A stretch of 64,000 nt of DNA, taken from Streptomyces sp. ISL-12 (GTDB taxonomy: Bacteria > Actinomycetota > Actinomycetes > Streptomycetales > Streptomycetaceae). The notes beneath the pieces are model-generated. The model made no database searches. It was not told the DNA's origin and was given only the letters and a program-made list of their open reading frames with translations. Made by a program: the position numbers and the translations under genes. The first letter of the stretch is position 1. Every line of letters begins with the position of its first letter. Location of the stretch: NCBI RefSeq assembly GCF_018614415.1, contig NZ_JAGGOO010000108.1:20197-84196 (forward strand). Direction: 5' to 3'. Below are positions 1 to 8,616 of the stretch, piece by piece.

Positions 1-560
1 GCGTCCGTGACGAACCGGCGCTGCCGGGCCAGCGCCTCGGCCAGCGGCGCCACGGACAGCCGGCCGAGGACCGCGCCCGTGACGGCCGCCGCGATCAGCC
101 CGACCAGCTCCGCGACGCCCAGCGCGTACCAGAGGTGCCGGCGGTCGGCGAGCTGGAACCGCAGGTCGAACACCGCCTGCACCACGTTCCCGTCCGCCCG
201 GACCTCGGTGCGCACCAGGTAGACCGTGCCGTTGCGGTGCACCACCCGCTCCACCGCCTCGTCGGTCCGGCGCACCCGGTCCAGATCGGCCCGGACCGGG
301 AACCCGTCCGGCGCGTTGGCGAGCGGGGTGGCGCCGGCCGCGTACAGCCAGGTGCACACCGGTGGGCTCGACAGGTCGCCGCGCGAGGCGCCGTAGCGCA
401 GCTCCCGCCGCACCTGGTCGTTCTGCGCCCGGGTCATCACCGTGTCCGCGACGAGGCCGACCACCACCATGAGCAGCGTGATGATCGCCGCGGTGATCAC
501 GGCGATCCGCAGCCGGGCCAGGCGCACCTCCGTGCGCTCCGCGACCTGTGAGGACCTCAC
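1..560 (-). CDS. Two-component sensor histidine kinase, N-terminal part (cut by window edge)
   Basis: About 186 codons are visible, reading leftwards off the window. A short cytoplasmic start is followed by a transmembrane helix (IAVITAAIITLLMVVVGLVA), an extracytoplasmic sensor region of about 110 residues, a second helix (LWYALGVAELVGLIAAAVTG), a HAMP-like stretch, and RQRRFVTDA, which is the usual lead-in to a HisKA H-box. The H-box and ATPase domain lie outside the window. The GTG start at 560 overlaps the stop of the upstream response regulator (GTGA), so the two are translationally coupled. The architecture fits the EnvZ/CutS-like membrane kinases that partner OmpR-type regulators. The signal sensed cannot be read from the sequence. 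Confidence 0.85.
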   Translation of the reverse strand, partial: MRSSQVAERTEVRLARLRIAVITAAIITLLMVVVGLVADTVMTRAQNDQVRRELRYGASRGDLSSPPVCTWLYAAGATPLANAPDGFPVRADLDRVRRTDEAVERVVHRNGTVYLVRTEVRADGNVVQAVFDLRFQLADRRHLWYALGVAELVGLIAAAVTGAVLGRLSVAPLAEALARQRRFVTD

Positions 561-1243
561 AGCGCCCCCAGCCGGTAGCCGAGGCCGCGGACCGTGCGCA
601 CGGCCTGCCGGCCGAGTTTGCGGCGCAGGTAGTAGACGTAGGTGTCGACGATGGACGACGCGGGCGCCTCCTGGAACACCATCCGGCGCAGCTCCGCCCG
701 CGAGTACACGGCGTCGGGGCGGGAGGCGAGCGCCCACAGCAGCGCGAACTCCCGGGCCGCCAGGGCGATCCGCCGCCCGTCGGGCAGTTCGACCTCGCGC
801 GGGCCGACGTGCAGCCGGCCGGAACCGATCCGCAGGGTGTCGGTGACGTCGAGCGCCCGTCTGCACAGGGCTCTGAGCCGGGCGCCGAGTTCGTCCAGGT
901 CGAACGGTTTGACCAGGTAGTCGTCGGCGCCGGCGTCCAGCCCGTCGACCCGGTCGTGCACGGTGCCCATCGCGGTCAGCATGAGCACCGGGGTGCGCAC
1001 CGCGCGCGAGCGCAGCCGGCCCAGCAGGTCGACGCCGTCCAGCACCGGCAGCCGCCGGTCGACGACCAGTACGTCGTACTGCCGGGTCAGGCCCAGGTGC
1101 AGGCCCCGCTGCCCGTCGGTCGCGGCGTCGACCTCGTAGCCGTCGTCGCGCAGTACTCCGGAGAGCATGCCGACCAGTTCCCGGTCGTCCTCGACCAGCA
1201 GCAGCCGCCAGGGATCCCGTGGCCGTACCCGCCCCTGTGTCAC
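557..1243 (-). CDS. OmpR/PhoB-family response regulator
   Basis: The N-terminal receiver domain has the acidic pocket (LLLVEDD), the phosphoacceptor Asp in VVDRRLP and the conserved Lys in VKPF. The C-terminal winged helix (about residues 130-228) has the family's end pattern VRGLGYRL. It is a DNA-binding transcription factor acting with the kinase encoded immediately downstream, whose GTG overlaps this stop codon. The GTG at 1243 is preferred because GAGAGGAG lies 8 nt upstream. The frame is open to 1282 (ATG), which would add 13 residues. Length is normal for the family. No target promoter is evident nearby. Confidence 0.93.
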   Translation of the reverse strand: MTQGRVRPRDPWRLLLVEDDRELVGMLSGVLRDDGYEVDAATDGQRGLHLGLTRQYDVLVVDRRLPVLDGVDLLGRLRSRAVRTPVLMLTAMGTVHDRVDGLDAGADDYLVKPFDLDELGARLRALCRRALDVTDTLRIGSGRLHVGPREVELPDGRRIALAAREFALLWALASRPDAVYSRAELRRMVFQEAPASSIVDTYVYYLRRKLGRQAVRTVRGLGYRLGAL

Positions 1244-1547
1244 CGTCCGGCTCCTCTCGCCCCCCGTCTGGCCCGTCAACACCCACGCGTGACACGGGAG
1301 TTCCGCTCACGCGACCCGGTGGCCGAACGGGAATTCGATCGGCAAGATCAAGCTAGCGCTTACCCGCCGGGGGAGGGAGGGGCAGGGAAGTCCTGTCCGT
1401 ATTCCGCGCCTCGGCCCACGCCGCACCCCGGCCGGCAGCCGGTCACGCCCTGCGGACGTGACCGGCCGAAGGCCGGCGGGTGGCCGAAAACAGCCGGGGC
1501 AGCCGGGGCAGCCGGGGGGAGCGCTTGCGCCGGAGGAACACCCGGGG

Positions 1548-3644
1548 TCAGCCCTCGCGCCGGAAGCGGAACACCGCGGCGTCGAGATCGCCGCGCAACC
1601 CCGTGCGCAGGCCGTGGTGGAGCAGGACCGGGGCGCGGTGGGGGCGGCCGGTGTCCTGACAGACGTACACGGCGCCCGGGTCCAGGCCGCGCAGCCGCAC
1701 CGGCGCCGGTTCCTGGCCGAAGGACTGGGCCCGCAGCCAGGCGAGGACCACGACCTCGTCGCCCAGGCTGTACTGGACGGCGCTCAGGCCGTCACCGTCC
1801 GGCGGCAGCAGCCGGTGCAGGCGCCCGCGCTGGACGACCGGCCGGATCTCCTTGTAGAGCCCGATCCACTTGCTCGCCTCGTCGAGTTCGGCCTCGCTCC
1901 AGCGGGTGAGGTCGCCGCCGACGCCGAGCACCCCGGCCATCGCGCTGACGAACCGGAACCGCAGGGAACTGACCCGCCCGTTCATCTGCTCGTTGGGGCT
2001 GTCCGTCACCCAGGCCGCCATCACCCGCGCCGGGTGCACCTGCCCGAAGCCGTGCTGGATGGCCAGCCGGTCCGCCGGGTCGGTGTTGTCCGACGTCCAC
2101 ACCTGGTCGGTACGGGAGAGGATGCCCAGGTCGATCCGGCCGCCGCCGCCCGAGCAGGACTCGAAGGCGACGCCCGGGTGGGCGGCCCGCAGCCGGTCCA
2201 GGATGCCGTACAGCGCCTCCACGTGCTCGGTCCACAGCCGTTCCGGGAACGCCTCGCCGGGCCAGCCGGGGTCGGTGAAGGAGCGGTTGAAGTCCCACTT
2301 GACGTAGTCGATCGGCGCCGACTCCAACAACTGGTGTATCCGCTCCTCGACGAAGGCGGCCACGTCGGCGCGGGCGAGGTTGAGGACGAGCTGGTTGCGG
2401 AACTGGGTGGGCGCGCGGCCGGGGACGTGCTGGGTCCACTCGGGGTGCGCCCGGTACAGGTCGCTGTCGGGGTTGACCATCTCCGGCTCCACCCAGATGC
2501 CGAACCGCATGCCCAGGGCGCGCACTTCCCCGGCGAGCGGGGCGAGCCCGCGCGGGAACCGGTCCGGGTTGGGACTCCAGTCGCCGAGCCCGGCCCGGTC
2601 GCTGGTCCGCCGCCCGAACCAGCCGTCGTCGACGACGAACAGCTCCGTACCGATGGCGGCGGCCCGGCGGGCCAGTGCCAGCTGCTGCTCCTCGGACACC
2701 TCGAACCAGGTCGCCTCCCACGAGTTGTAGAGCACCGGCCGGTCCTCGGCGGCCGACGGGATCACGTGCGCCAGCTGCCAGGCGTGCCAGGCGGCACTCG
2801 CCCCGCCGAAGCCCTCGGCGGACCGCAGGCCGGCCAGCACGGGCGTACTGCGCGACTCACCGGGCGCCAGGACCAGCAGCCCCGCGTCGTCGTGCCCCCA
2901 GCCGCCGGTCACCTGCACGGTGCCGTCGGGCAGCCGGCGGGTGGCCAGCCGCCAGCTGCCCGACCAGGCGAGGGCACAGCTGTAGACCTCGCCGTGCTCC
3001 TCGGTGGCGGTGCCGTCGGCGTCCAGCGCCACCCAGGGCAGGTGCTGGTGCCCGGTGTGCCCGCGCCGGCTGCCGATCGTGTGGGCGCCGTAGCCGACCG
3101 GGACGCGCACCAGCCGGCTCTCCGCGCCCCAGCGGCCGTGCAGATGGGACAGCCGCCAGGCGGCGCGCACGGGCAGCGTCCAGGTCGCCGAGTCGGCCCG
3201 CGGCACCTCCAGGGGCGTGTCCGCCGAGGTGTTGGCGACGGTGACCCAGCGTTCGACGACGTCGTGTCCGTCCCGGAGGCGGTAGTGGAGGGTGAGGGAC
3301 AGGGAGGTCACGGGATCGCGGAAGGCGAGGCGCAGTTCGTCCCCCGCCGTCCCGGCGGAGACGAAGGTCCACGCGGTGCCGCGGGCGCCGGGGGACCGTA
3401 CGATCAGGGCGGGTTCGGCGAACCGCCGGCCGCCCTCGACGGGATACTCCTCATGGCCGTCGAGCGGCGACTCGAACGACCACTCCGGCAAAGGGAGTCC
3501 GGCGAGCGCGGCGACGTCCGCGAGACCGATCCGCGGCCCCCAGTGCAGGTGCAGCAGGTGGTCCTCGTCGTCCAGGCGCAGGGCGTAGGAACTCGTCGGG
3601 CCGGACAGCAGCCAGCTGCGGCCGTCCTCTCCGGTCTCGATCAT
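1548..3644 (-). CDS. GH36 alpha-galactosidase (melibiase)
   Basis: This 698-aa cytoplasmic-looking enzyme (no signal peptide) hydrolyses terminal alpha-1,6-galactosides such as melibiose and raffinose. It has the full-length GH36 plan: an N-terminal beta-supersandwich (residues 1-330), a TIM barrel and a C-terminal beta domain. Barrel signatures are WVEPEMVNPDSDLYRAHPEW, YVKWDFNRS (nucleophile Asp near residue 449) and WTSDNTDP (acid/base Asp near residue 517), with FESCSGGGGR between them. The ATG at 3644 follows AAGGGA. It stands alone, with no sugar transporter next to it. Its upstream region carries a tandem 12-bp repeat that could be a regulator site. Confidence 0.95.
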   Translation of the reverse strand: MIETGEDGRSWLLSGPTSSYALRLDDEDHLLHLHWGPRIGLADVAALAGLPLPEWSFESPLDGHEEYPVEGGRRFAEPALIVRSPGARGTAWTFVSAGTAGDELRLAFRDPVTSLSLTLHYRLRDGHDVVERWVTVANTSADTPLEVPRADSATWTLPVRAAWRLSHLHGRWGAESRLVRVPVGYGAHTIGSRRGHTGHQHLPWVALDADGTATEEHGEVYSCALAWSGSWRLATRRLPDGTVQVTGGWGHDDAGLLVLAPGESRSTPVLAGLRSAEGFGGASAAWHAWQLAHVIPSAAEDRPVLYNSWEATWFEVSEEQQLALARRAAAIGTELFVVDDGWFGRRTSDRAGLGDWSPNPDRFPRGLAPLAGEVRALGMRFGIWVEPEMVNPDSDLYRAHPEWTQHVPGRAPTQFRNQLVLNLARADVAAFVEERIHQLLESAPIDYVKWDFNRSFTDPGWPGEAFPERLWTEHVEALYGILDRLRAAHPGVAFESCSGGGGRIDLGILSRTDQVWTSDNTDPADRLAIQHGFGQVHPARVMAAWVTDSPNEQMNGRVSSLRFRFVSAMAGVLGVGGDLTRWSEAELDEASKWIGLYKEIRPVVQRGRLHRLLPPDGDGLSAVQYSLGDEVVVLAWLRAQSFGQEPAPVRLRGLDPGAVYVCQDTGRPHRAPVLLHHGLRTGLRGDLDAAVFRFRREG

Positions 3645-3740
3645 CGGGCGTCCCTTCGGTGAGCGGTGGGGTCTCCGGTCTCGGATGCCGCCGGATCGCG
3701 CGTCATCTTAAGACCGTCGATCTTGGGCAGGCGGAGTGAA

Positions 3741-3764
3741 GTGATCTTCGTCGTGATCTTTGTC
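3741..3764. repeat. Tandem 12-bp direct repeat upstream of the alpha-galactosidase gene
   Basis: Two adjacent copies, GTGATCTTCGTC and GTGATCTTTGTC, lie between the divergent GH36 gene (ATG at 3644, leftward) and the Mrr-like gene (ATG at 3787, rightward). A related CGATCTTGGGC is at about 3716. The placement, about 100 bp upstream of GH36 and just ahead of the Mrr-like start, suits a regulator-binding site. No binding protein can be assigned. Confidence 0.35.
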
Positions 3765-3786
3765 CAGGCCCTGTGGAGGGAGCGCA

Positions 3787-4500
3787 ATGACCGTACCCAC
3801 CCGCCCCGTTCGCCGCGCGGACCGCGAGCGGCGCTTCGACCTGCGCGCCACCGCCCTGTTCTTCCTCCTCCTCGCGATCCTCCTCTGCCTCGCGGGCTTC
3901 GTGGTCCGCACCGCGGCCCGGACCGCCGGGCAACGTCCCGCGTGGGCCGTCGCCCTCGTCCTGACGGGCGTCGCGGTGGCGTGGCTGTGCCGCTCCGGGC
4001 GGCGCCGCCGGTCGGCCGTGAGGTACGCCCGGCGCGCCACACTGGCCCTGGAGGAGGCGGCCGAGCAGGTGGCGTCCGCCCCCGTACCGGAGGTCGCGGC
4101 TCCGGGAACCGAGTACGTCGAACTGGAACCCGACGGTTTCGAGCACGCCGTGGCCGCTCTCTGCGCCCGGGACGGCTGCCCCGAGACGGAAGTGGTCGGC
4201 GGCCCCCAGGACCTGGGCGCCGACGTCCTGGCACGCACCCCCGACGGACGGCGGATGGTCGTCCAGTGCAAGCGGTACGGCGACGGCCACAAGGTCGGCT
4301 CGCAGGACATGCAGCGCTTCGGCGGCACGTGCTTCACCGTCCACGAGGCCGAGGTCGCGGTACTCGTCACGACCAGCGACTTCACCGCTCCCGCCCTCTC
4401 CTACGCGCAGCAGTGCGGCATAGTCTGCGTGAACGGCGAGGAACTGGACGCCTGGAGCGACGGGACCGGACCCGCCCCGTGGACCCGCGCCGCCGGCTGA
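3787..4500 (+). CDS. Membrane-anchored Mrr-like restriction endonuclease-fold protein
   Basis: A 237-aa protein with two N-terminal transmembrane helices (about residues 17-40 and 50-68), then an Mrr_cat-type PD-(D/E)xK nuclease domain (about 110-235). The catalytic pattern is visible: GADVLARTPDGRRMVVQCKR supplies the Asp and the QxK motif, followed by the family's helix/strand pattern (VGSQDMQRF, AEVAVLVTTSDFTAPA) and the closing GIVCVNGEEL. Mrr proteins cleave modified DNA. The membrane-tethered forms, common in actinomycetes, have an unclear role. The start at 3787 is chosen over the upstream in-frame ATG at 3760 because GGAGGGAG precedes it. No methylase or other defence gene is adjacent. 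Confidence 0.85.
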   Translation: MTVPTRPVRRADRERRFDLRATALFFLLLAILLCLAGFVVRTAARTAGQRPAWAVALVLTGVAVAWLCRSGRRRRSAVRYARRATLALEEAAEQVASAPVPEVAAPGTEYVELEPDGFEHAVAALCARDGCPETEVVGGPQDLGADVLARTPDGRRMVVQCKRYGDGHKVGSQDMQRFGGTCFTVHEAEVAVLVTTSDFTAPALSYAQQCGIVCVNGEELDAWSDGTGPAPWTRAAG

Positions 4501-4699
4501 GCGGAGACCGCCGTCCACCGTCTCGGAGTCCGCCCGCCGATGTCCCCGCTTTCCCCGCGCAATCGCCCGATGGGGTGAACAGCCCGTCCATGCCCGCCCG
4601 GTGGCACGACTCGTCCGGTTGAGTGAAGTGCGCGCCACGCACGAGTGACGACGGTCGCAACGAAGCTCCGCAGTCTCTGCGGCGGACGGAACGGTACGG

Positions 4700-5269
4700 G
4701 TGACAGTGACCACGACAGAGCGGACGGCCGACTTCGCGAGCCGGGAGCGCACGGACGCGATCGCCCGGTTCGCCTCCCCGGCCACGCGCCTGCTGCTCGC
4801 CGGCGACGGCCTCACCACCACCTCCCTGCAAGCCTGGGCGCGGGCCCCGCTGACCGTGGGAACGCTGGAGTGGCAGGTGCGCGGCGACCGGGACACGCCC
4901 ATCGCCATGGCGCCGGCCGTACTCGGCGGACCGGACCGCGTGGTGGTCCGCAGCAGCACGCTGGTGGACCCGGCCGGGACGGTGTGGTCGGCCAACGTGG
5001 TCGTCGGACGGCTGGACGTGGACGCGCGCACCACCGCGTGTCTGCAGGGCGCCGGCCCGCTGGGGCCCGAGCTGCACCGGGCGGGCGTGAGCGGGCACCG
5101 CTCGCTGCTCGACATCGGCCGGATGCCGTGGCCGCTGGTGCGGGGCACCGCGCCCGCGGCCTACCGGATCTGTCTGCTGCGGCACGGGGCCGAACCCCTG
5201 GGCGTGGTCCGGGAGATCTTCAATCCCGCGCTGGTCGACCCCCGCCTGCTGTCGGAGCGCGGACGGTGA
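4700..5269 (+). CDS. Chorismate lyase-like protein (UbiC/DUF98 superfamily)
   Basis: A 189-aa protein without signal or membrane segments. The pattern LLLAGDGLTTTSLQAW near residue 40, a central VVRSSTLVD strand and a C-terminal AAYRICLLRHGAEPLGVVRE strand resemble the single-domain chorismate pyruvate-lyases (UbiC and Rv2949c type), which remove pyruvate from chorismate to give 4-hydroxybenzoate. Similarity is weak by eye, so context carries much of the call: the stop codon overlaps the start of a p-hydroxybenzoate hydroxylase gene, which would use that product. The start is taken at GTG 4700; GTG 4706 is an alternative. The combined activity would deliver protocatechuate from the shikimate pathway. 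Confidence 0.65.
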   Translation: MTVTTTERTADFASRERTDAIARFASPATRLLLAGDGLTTTSLQAWARAPLTVGTLEWQVRGDRDTPIAMAPAVLGGPDRVVVRSSTLVDPAGTVWSANVVVGRLDVDARTTACLQGAGPLGPELHRAGVSGHRSLLDIGRMPWPLVRGTAPAAYRICLLRHGAEPLGVVREIFNPALVDPRLLSERGR

Positions 5270-6486
5270 CCCTCCGGCTGTCGGCGCAGGTCGGCATCGT
5301 GGGCGCGGGCCCGGCGGGACTGGTGGCCGCCTGTGTGCTCGGCGCGGCGGGAGTGGACGTCTGCCTGCTGGAGAAGGACTCCCGGCGGGACGTCGAGGAG
5401 CGGGCCAGGGCCGGCCTGGTCGAGCACCGCGTCGCCGAGTACCTGGAGGGCCGGGGGCTGGCCGACGGCATGCTGGCGGACGGCGTGCGCCACGCCTGGT
5501 GCGACATGGTCTGCGAGGGCCACCGGGTGCGGATCGACTACGGCGCGCTGTCCGGCGGCGCCGCCCACTGGGTCTACCCCCAGCAGTCGCTGGTGCGCGA
5601 CCTCGTCGCACGGGCGGCTGCCGCGGGCTGCCCGCCCCGGTTCGGCCGCAGGGTGCGCGCGGTCACGGACGTCGACGACCGCCCGCGGCTGCTCGGCGAC
5701 GGCCTGGAGGTCGTCTGCGACTACGTGCTGTGCTGCGACGGTCCGCACAGCCTCGCCGACAGCCTGTCGCCCGGTACGGCACGGTCCTTCCGCTACCCCT
5801 ACGACTGGCTCACCGCCCTGGTGGCCGTCGACCGGCCCGTCGAGGGAGTGACGTACGCCGTCCACGCGGACGGGTTCGCCGGGCTGATGCCGCGCACCGG
5901 TCACCGTGCCCGCCTCTACCTCCAAGTGCCGTGCGAGGACCGGGCCGAACGCTGGACGCCGGACGGCATCCGGGCGGCGTTCCGCTCCCGGGCGGGCGCC
6001 GCGGCCGACGGCCTCCCGATCGTGGGAGAGATCCTGGACGTCGGCATGCTCCGGATGCGCGGGATGGTCCGCGACCGGGCACGGCTGGGCCGGGTCCTCC
6101 TCGCCGGCGACGCCGCCCACGTACTCACCCCCAGCGGGGCCAAGGGGCTCAACCTGGCCGTCGCCGACGCGGCCGACGCCGCCCGCGGCCTGATCTCCTG
6201 GTTCCGCGACGGCACCGGCGCCGACCTGGCGGGCTACGCGCGGCGGCGGGCCGCCGAGGCCTGGCAGGTGCAGGAGTTCGCCGACCGGCTGCTCACCCTC
6301 CTCCACCTGCCCGAGGGGGCCGGATCCGATCCGCGGTTCCTGCTCCGGCTGCGACGCGAGCGGATGCGCCACCTCGGCCGGCCGGGTCCGCAGGGGGCGG
6401 AGTTCGCCCACTGGTACGCCGGTTCGGGCCGCGGCCCCGACCTCCGCGGCCCGGTCGGCGTCCCCGTGCTCGCGGGGAACGGATGA
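5266..6486 (+). CDS. pobA: 4-hydroxybenzoate 3-monooxygenase (PobA family)
   Basis: A 406-aa class A flavoprotein monooxygenase that converts 4-hydroxybenzoate to protocatechuate with NAD(P)H, O2 and FAD. Seen: the N-terminal GxGxxG (VGIVGAGPAGLVAA), the PobA-type ARAGLVEHR segment near residue 45, the DG-containing NADPH/FAD motif (CDGPHSLADSL, about 160) and GDAAHVLTPSGAKGLNLAVA (about 280), which closely matches the PobA GD motif. Length is normal (about 390-400 in the family). The GTG start at 5266 overlaps the preceding stop (GTGA), so it is coupled to the chorismate-lyase-like gene. No protocatechuate dioxygenase operon adjoins it, so the product may feed biosynthesis rather than catabolism. 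Confidence 0.9.
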   Translation: MTLRLSAQVGIVGAGPAGLVAACVLGAAGVDVCLLEKDSRRDVEERARAGLVEHRVAEYLEGRGLADGMLADGVRHAWCDMVCEGHRVRIDYGALSGGAAHWVYPQQSLVRDLVARAAAAGCPPRFGRRVRAVTDVDDRPRLLGDGLEVVCDYVLCCDGPHSLADSLSPGTARSFRYPYDWLTALVAVDRPVEGVTYAVHADGFAGLMPRTGHRARLYLQVPCEDRAERWTPDGIRAAFRSRAGAAADGLPIVGEILDVGMLRMRGMVRDRARLGRVLLAGDAAHVLTPSGAKGLNLAVADAADAARGLISWFRDGTGADLAGYARRRAAEAWQVQEFADRLLTLLHLPEGAGSDPRFLLRLRRERMRHLGRPGPQGAEFAHWYAGSGRGPDLRGPVGVPVLAGNG

Positions 6487-6562
6487 CGGGCCGGGCGGAG
6501 CTTTCCGGCCACGGCAGGGGGAACGGAACACTCCCACCTCCGTTCGTGTCACACTGATCGAA

Positions 6563-6594
6563 GGCCCGCCGCGCATCCCCCGTCGCGGCGGGCC
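6563..6594 (+). terminator. Stem-loop terminator after the pobA operon
   Basis: GGCCCGCCGCG (6563-6573) pairs perfectly with CGCGGCGGGCC (6584-6594) around a 10-nt loop, 77 nt after the pobA stop. There is no long T-run, as is usual for Streptomyces terminators. Confidence 0.7.
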
Positions 6595-6751
6595 GTATCC
6601 GTACGGCGGCCGGGCGGTCATCGGCCCAGCCGTCGAGCCGCTGCTCCGAGACCGTCGGCTGGGTGGGGCCCCGTCCTCGGACGTCGTCGGGCCCTGCCCG
6701 GCACTACCCGGTCTGGCAGGATGCGCCCTCCGGGAACCGACAGGAGGCCGT

Positions 6752-7504
6752 ATGGTCCAGCGACACTCCGCGCCGGCCGGCTCGCACGCCGTCGACCTCA
6801 CACCCCCGTGCGCCCTCGGCGCGCTGTGGGCGGTGCGCCACGGGGAGAGCACCGCGAACGTGGCCTTCGCCGCGGCCGAACGGTCCGGCCGTTCCGCCCG
6901 GCCGGTACCCGGCCGCGACCGTGACGTGCCGCTGTCCGGCGCGGGCGCCGCCCAGGCCGGCGCACTGGGCCGCTGGCTGGCCGGTCAGCGGCCCGGCACG
7001 GGACCGGAGCTGGTGGTGTGTTCCCCCTACGTCCGCGCACGGCAGACCTGGCAGGGCATGGCCGAGGGCGCCGCGGGGACGTACGGCGCGGCACTGCCGG
7101 TGGTGGCCGACGAACGGCTGCGGGACAGGGAGACGGGCGTCCACGAACTCTGGCCCCCGGCGGTGCTGCGGGAGCGGGCCCCGCGGGAGGCCGAGCGCCG
7201 CGCCACGGCGGGGGAGTGGTGGTTCCGGCCGCCCGGCGGTGAGGCCCTGACCGATGTCGCCCTGCGGGTGCGGCAGTTCGTCACCGACCTGAGCGCGGCC
7301 GCCCCCGGCCGCAGGGTGCTCCTGGTGGCGCACGACGCCGTGGTCGTCGCCCTGCGCCACGTACTGGCCGGGATCGGTGCGGAGGCGCCCGATCCGGTGC
7401 CGCCCGTTCCGAACGCCTCCGTCTCGTACTGGCGCGGCGACGGCCGTCGCCTGCGGCCCGTCCTCTGGGGCGACACGGCCCACCTGACGGCGCCGGACGG
7501 CTGA
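6752..7504 (+). CDS. Histidine phosphatase superfamily (phosphoglycerate mutase-like) protein
   Basis: A 250-aa protein with the catalytic signature RHGESTAN (LWAVRHGES, about residues 28-36), in which the His forms the phosphohistidine. The second-half histidine is in LLVAHDAVVVALRHVLAG (about 190-207), and PLSGAGAAQAGALGRWL and VVCSPYVRARQTW are the usual surrounding motifs. The substrate cannot be inferred. Bacterial members include sugar-phosphate, nucleotide and alpha-ribazole phosphatases. ATG 6752 follows AGGAGG by 5 nt. It is monocistronic and convergent with the GDSL lipase gene. Confidence 0.9.
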   Translation: MVQRHSAPAGSHAVDLTPPCALGALWAVRHGESTANVAFAAAERSGRSARPVPGRDRDVPLSGAGAAQAGALGRWLAGQRPGTGPELVVCSPYVRARQTWQGMAEGAAGTYGAALPVVADERLRDRETGVHELWPPAVLRERAPREAERRATAGEWWFRPPGGEALTDVALRVRQFVTDLSAAAPGRRVLLVAHDAVVVALRHVLAGIGAEAPDPVPPVPNASVSYWRGDGRRLRPVLWGDTAHLTAPDG

Positions 7505-7540
7505 GGAACCTTCCCGTACGAGGCCGGCCGGGACCGGGGA

Positions 7541-8425
7541 TCAGCCGAGTCCCAGGACGCTCATGGCGTGCTCGGCCATGCGCCGCTCCCCGAGCGCGTT
7601 GGGGTGGACGGGAACGAGGTTCGTGGAGAAGAGCAGCGGTTCGATCCACCGGGTACCGAGGGCCGCGCAGGCGTCGTGCCCCTCGGAGACCCGCGCGAAG
7701 TCCACGAAGACGGCGCCGGTCTCCGCCGCGGCGCGCTGGACGGCCGCGTTGAGCCGCGCCTGGATGCCGCGCAGGTACGGCACGTCGCCCTCGGCGATGG
7801 GCAGCTTGGCGAAACAGGACGGGTCGGCGGAGGCGGGCACGATCCAGGGGTAGCCCAGCGCCGCCACGCGCGCGCCGGGCGCCTTGGCGCGGACGCCGCT
7901 CAGTGCCGCCTTCAGCGCGGGATAGGTGTTGGTCTCGATCTGGTCCACGAACGAGGTGCCGTACCGGTCCTTGCAGGGACTGCCCTTGCCGCCGCTGAGC
8001 ACCCCCGCGGTGCCGCAGGAGGTCACCGCGTTGATGAACGTGCTGTTGTCGTTGCCGCCGATCGTCAGCGTCACGAGGTCGGTGCCGGTGTCCAGGGCGT
8101 TCAGTTGCGGGGGGACGCCCGGGTACTGGGACTGGGTGAAGTGGCTGGTCTGGGCGGCGCCGCAGGTCACGTCGGTGAGCCGGGCGCCCGTGGTGGAGGC
8201 GATGACCCGCGGGTAGTTGGCGGTGGAGCGCAGGCACAGCAGATTGGTGACGTCCACGGGCAGGACGCCGGAGCCGGCGCTGTAGCTGTCGCCGAGGGCG
8301 ACGTAGTCCAGGGGCTCGGCGGCGTGCGCGGTGGCACCCGTGGCACTCAGGGCCAGGGCACCCGCCGTAGCAATTGTCGCGGCCATGACACGCCGCGCGG
8401 GGCGTCTGAAGGTGCGCTTCGGCAT
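7541..8425 (-). CDS. Secreted SGNH/GDSL lipase-esterase
   Basis: A 294-aa exported hydrolase of the actinobacterial GDSL lipase group. After a basic start and hydrophobic core (MAATIATAGALALSATGATA), cleavage is likely after AHA. SGNH blocks are present: catalytic Ser in YVALGDSYSAGSG, the GGND oxyanion block (LTIGGNDNSTF) and the C-terminal Asp/His region with VHPNALGERRMAEH. The even number of cysteines fits the disulfide-bonded secreted family. ATG 8425 follows AGAGGGA; the frame stays open upstream to 8500 but that part lacks family character. It is divergent from the phosphodiester glycosidase gene and shares a 190-bp promoter region containing an inverted repeat. Confidence 0.92.
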   Translation of the reverse strand: MPKRTFRRPARRVMAATIATAGALALSATGATAHAAEPLDYVALGDSYSAGSGVLPVDVTNLLCLRSTANYPRVIASTTGARLTDVTCGAAQTSHFTQSQYPGVPPQLNALDTGTDLVTLTIGGNDNSTFINAVTSCGTAGVLSGGKGSPCKDRYGTSFVDQIETNTYPALKAALSGVRAKAPGARVAALGYPWIVPASADPSCFAKLPIAEGDVPYLRGIQARLNAAVQRAAAETGAVFVDFARVSEGHDACAALGTRWIEPLLFSTNLVPVHPNALGERRMAEHAMSVLGLG

Positions 8426-8482
8426 GGGCTGTCCCTCTTCTCGGGCGTACGGGCGGATGGTCGCGGCGGCGCCGAACCGGGC

Positions 8483-8498
8483 GTTACCTGCAAGTAAC
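8483..8498. promoter_or_regulatory. Inverted repeat in the divergent GDSL-lipase / phosphodiester-glycosidase promoter
   Basis: GTTAC-CTGCAA-GTAAC is a perfect 5-bp inverted repeat in an unusually A/T-rich patch (8483-8513) between two divergent exported-enzyme genes. A further GGTAA follows at 8505. It could be an operator or part of overlapping promoters. Confidence 0.35.
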
Positions 8499-8616
8499 AC
8501 TGATAGGTAATGTGCGGCCTGTGAGACGGGGAGTCAACAGGCGTGACTCGACTTGTCGTCACCGCCGTTCCCTCAACGCGCCGTTCACACGTCCGCCGCT
8601 GTGGCTCCATAGCGTC

